Of a stretch of DNA of 42,187 nucleotides, positions 40,701 through 42,187 are shown in pieces. The position numbers and the translations under genes are program-made. The DNA lies in IMG/VR virus record IMGVR_UViG_3300017917_002134, positions 1 through 42,187 of that record, one strand, 5' to 3'. Positions within the stretch are counted from its first letter, which is position 1. Every line of letters starts with the position of its first letter. The notes beneath the pieces are model-generated. The model saw only the letters and a program-made list of their open reading frames with translations, was not told where the DNA came from and ran no database searches. This DNA is from a virus.

Positions 40701-42187
40701 TACCACCTTAGAGCTTACAGGCTTCGCAGTCTTCTTCTGCAAAATTAATCTCAACGTGGTGACCATTAACGCCGCCAGTTTGAATACCATTTACTTCAGT
40801 GGCTACTTCAACAGCCTTGCTACCTGCTTTGTTAATTAGGCTATAATAGAAAGTCTTAACACCCCATAGCTGTGCTTGCATCAAGTTCTTAGCAATCAAT
40901 GTTGTTGGAACTTTGCGGTCTGGGAAGTGTGCAGGATTATAGAAAGTATTAGTACTAATTGATTGATCAACGTATGCTTGTAATACTGCGGCAGTCTTTA
41001 GATAGCCTGCACAATCAGTCTGTTCCCACATTAGCTGGTACTTGTTCTTTAGTTTATGATACTCTGGTACGACCTGTGTGAACGACCCTGCTTTTGATTC
41101 CTTAGTAGAAATCAAGCTCATAGGCATTTCTATTCCATTTGTACTATTAATAACAACACTACTAGACTCAACTGGAGCAATAGCCATAAGTGTAGCATTT
41201 CGTACGCCATACTGTTTCATCTCCTTGCGTAATGGTTCCCAATCTAGCTCTGGAGTAAAGTTAGCTAGTTCATTTACACCATTGGCACGTAGTTCCCACG
41301 GAAACTTACCTTGTCCATAACGTGTTTTGTGACTGTCTAAACAGGCGCCGCGTTCTTTAGCTAACTCAACTGTTGCTTCAGTTAGGTAATAGGCCTGATG
41401 CTCCATCCAAGATTTAACTTCTTGCAGTGCATCCTTTTCACCATACTTCAAGCTACGCTTGGCATGCCAGTAGGCTAAGTTAGTAACACCAATGCCTAGT
41501 GGCTGTATTTCGTCGTTGCTTAGTTTGCTCTGTATGCTTAGGAAGTCTTGGTAATCAAGAATATTACATAGACTGCGCTGTAGAATGCGGCAAGCACGGC
41601 GCATATCTTCTGGATTACGGAATGCTCCCCAGTTGATACTGCCCAACGTACATAGAGCAATGCGACCAGCATCGTCGTCAAGACGCTTAAAAGGTTTAGT
41701 AGGTAGTAGAATTTCACAGCAAAGATTACTCTGATAAATTGTGTGCCACTCTGGATCAAATGGTCCTTGATTCATCACGTTGTCGATGAACACAAGATAG
41801 ATACGACCAGTGTCGGTGCGTTCTTTTAGAATGCCGCCTTTGAATACATCTTCAGCATTCATTGTTTTCTTACGAAGTCCAGGTTGTTTTTCATATTTTA
41901 CGTACAACTGCTCAAACAATGCAGTGTCTTTATAGAAAGCTTCATACAAGTCTGGCACTTCATTGGGATCAAAGAATGTTATGTTTTCTTTGTTCTTGAA
42001 TCGTCTCCAGAAGAAGGCACTAAGCACAACCCCATAATCCATATGACGGACTCGGGTTTCTTCTGTTCCTTGGTTGTTCTTAAGGACGATAAGATCATCA
42101 AACTGATGATGCCAAATAGGATAAAAAACTGTAGCACTAGCATTACGGATACCACCTTGTGAACATGAACGTAAATCGCCAAACCAT

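Overview
The window looks like accessory and late-gene territory of a large T4-superfamily myovirus. The evidence is a dense array of 20+ tRNA genes, a phage-style nrdA/nrdB/glutaredoxin block, SleB-type lysin next to a holin-like membrane protein, a PAAR-like spike protein, bS21, DexA-like exonuclease, and repeated CTAAATA late-promoter-like boxes. The organism is inferred, not proved; no capsid, terminase or polymerase gene lies in the window. A PqqA-like peptide, a permuted tmRNA with an ALAA-ending tag and an outer-membrane secretion set point to an aquatic Gram-negative proteobacterial host. A PQQ-using methylotroph is a reasonable but untested guess.

Layout: (1) 1-3808, minus strand: tRNA array interrupted by noncoding stretches, a 58-aa ORF and four peculiar RNAs sharing one scaffold (905-1014, 1625-1745, 2846-2915 and an insertion in the tRNA at 2922-3044). 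One of these is a circularly permuted tRNA. (2) 3839-4491: promoters, a terminator and a 50-aa ORF. (3) 4528-5973: heptose-type sugar nucleotide genes (cytidylyltransferase, PfkB kinase, cupin), then a plus-strand HNH homing endonuclease and a 23-aa PqqA homolog. (4) 6695-7891: AhpC, membrane microprotein, AhpD; then an outer-membrane barrel protein. (5) 8679-9308: three tiny basic ORFs followed by a circularly permuted tmRNA whose intervening sequence encodes a 24-aa membrane peptide. (6) 9411-11341, plus strand: small membrane proteins and a fatty acid desaturase. (7) 11303-14308: CHASE2 nucleotidyl cyclase and divergent TerC. (8) 14347-22027: an autotransporter-like adhesin, FecR-domain protein, curlin-like protein, CsgG and CsgF. 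(9) 22091-29964: large phage protein, ferredoxin-dependent bilin reductase, heme oxygenase, ClpS, Hsp20, DnaK, GMP reductase, exonuclease, bS21. (10) 29924-38438: membrane, lysis and structural genes, IscA/IscU, glycosyltransferase, histone-like protein, PAAR. (11) 38440-42187: glutaredoxin, nrdB, aldolase, nrdA (open at the right edge).

Read together, the genes would keep host translation running (tRNAs, tmRNA, bS21), protect protein and redox state (DnaK, Hsp20, ClpS, AhpCD, IscU/A), supply dNTPs, and remodel host metabolism and envelope (PQQ precursor, bilin, desaturase, curli/autotransporter). The strongest candidates for something undescribed are the permuted tmRNA with an embedded microprotein and the shared-scaffold tRNA-fragment RNAs.
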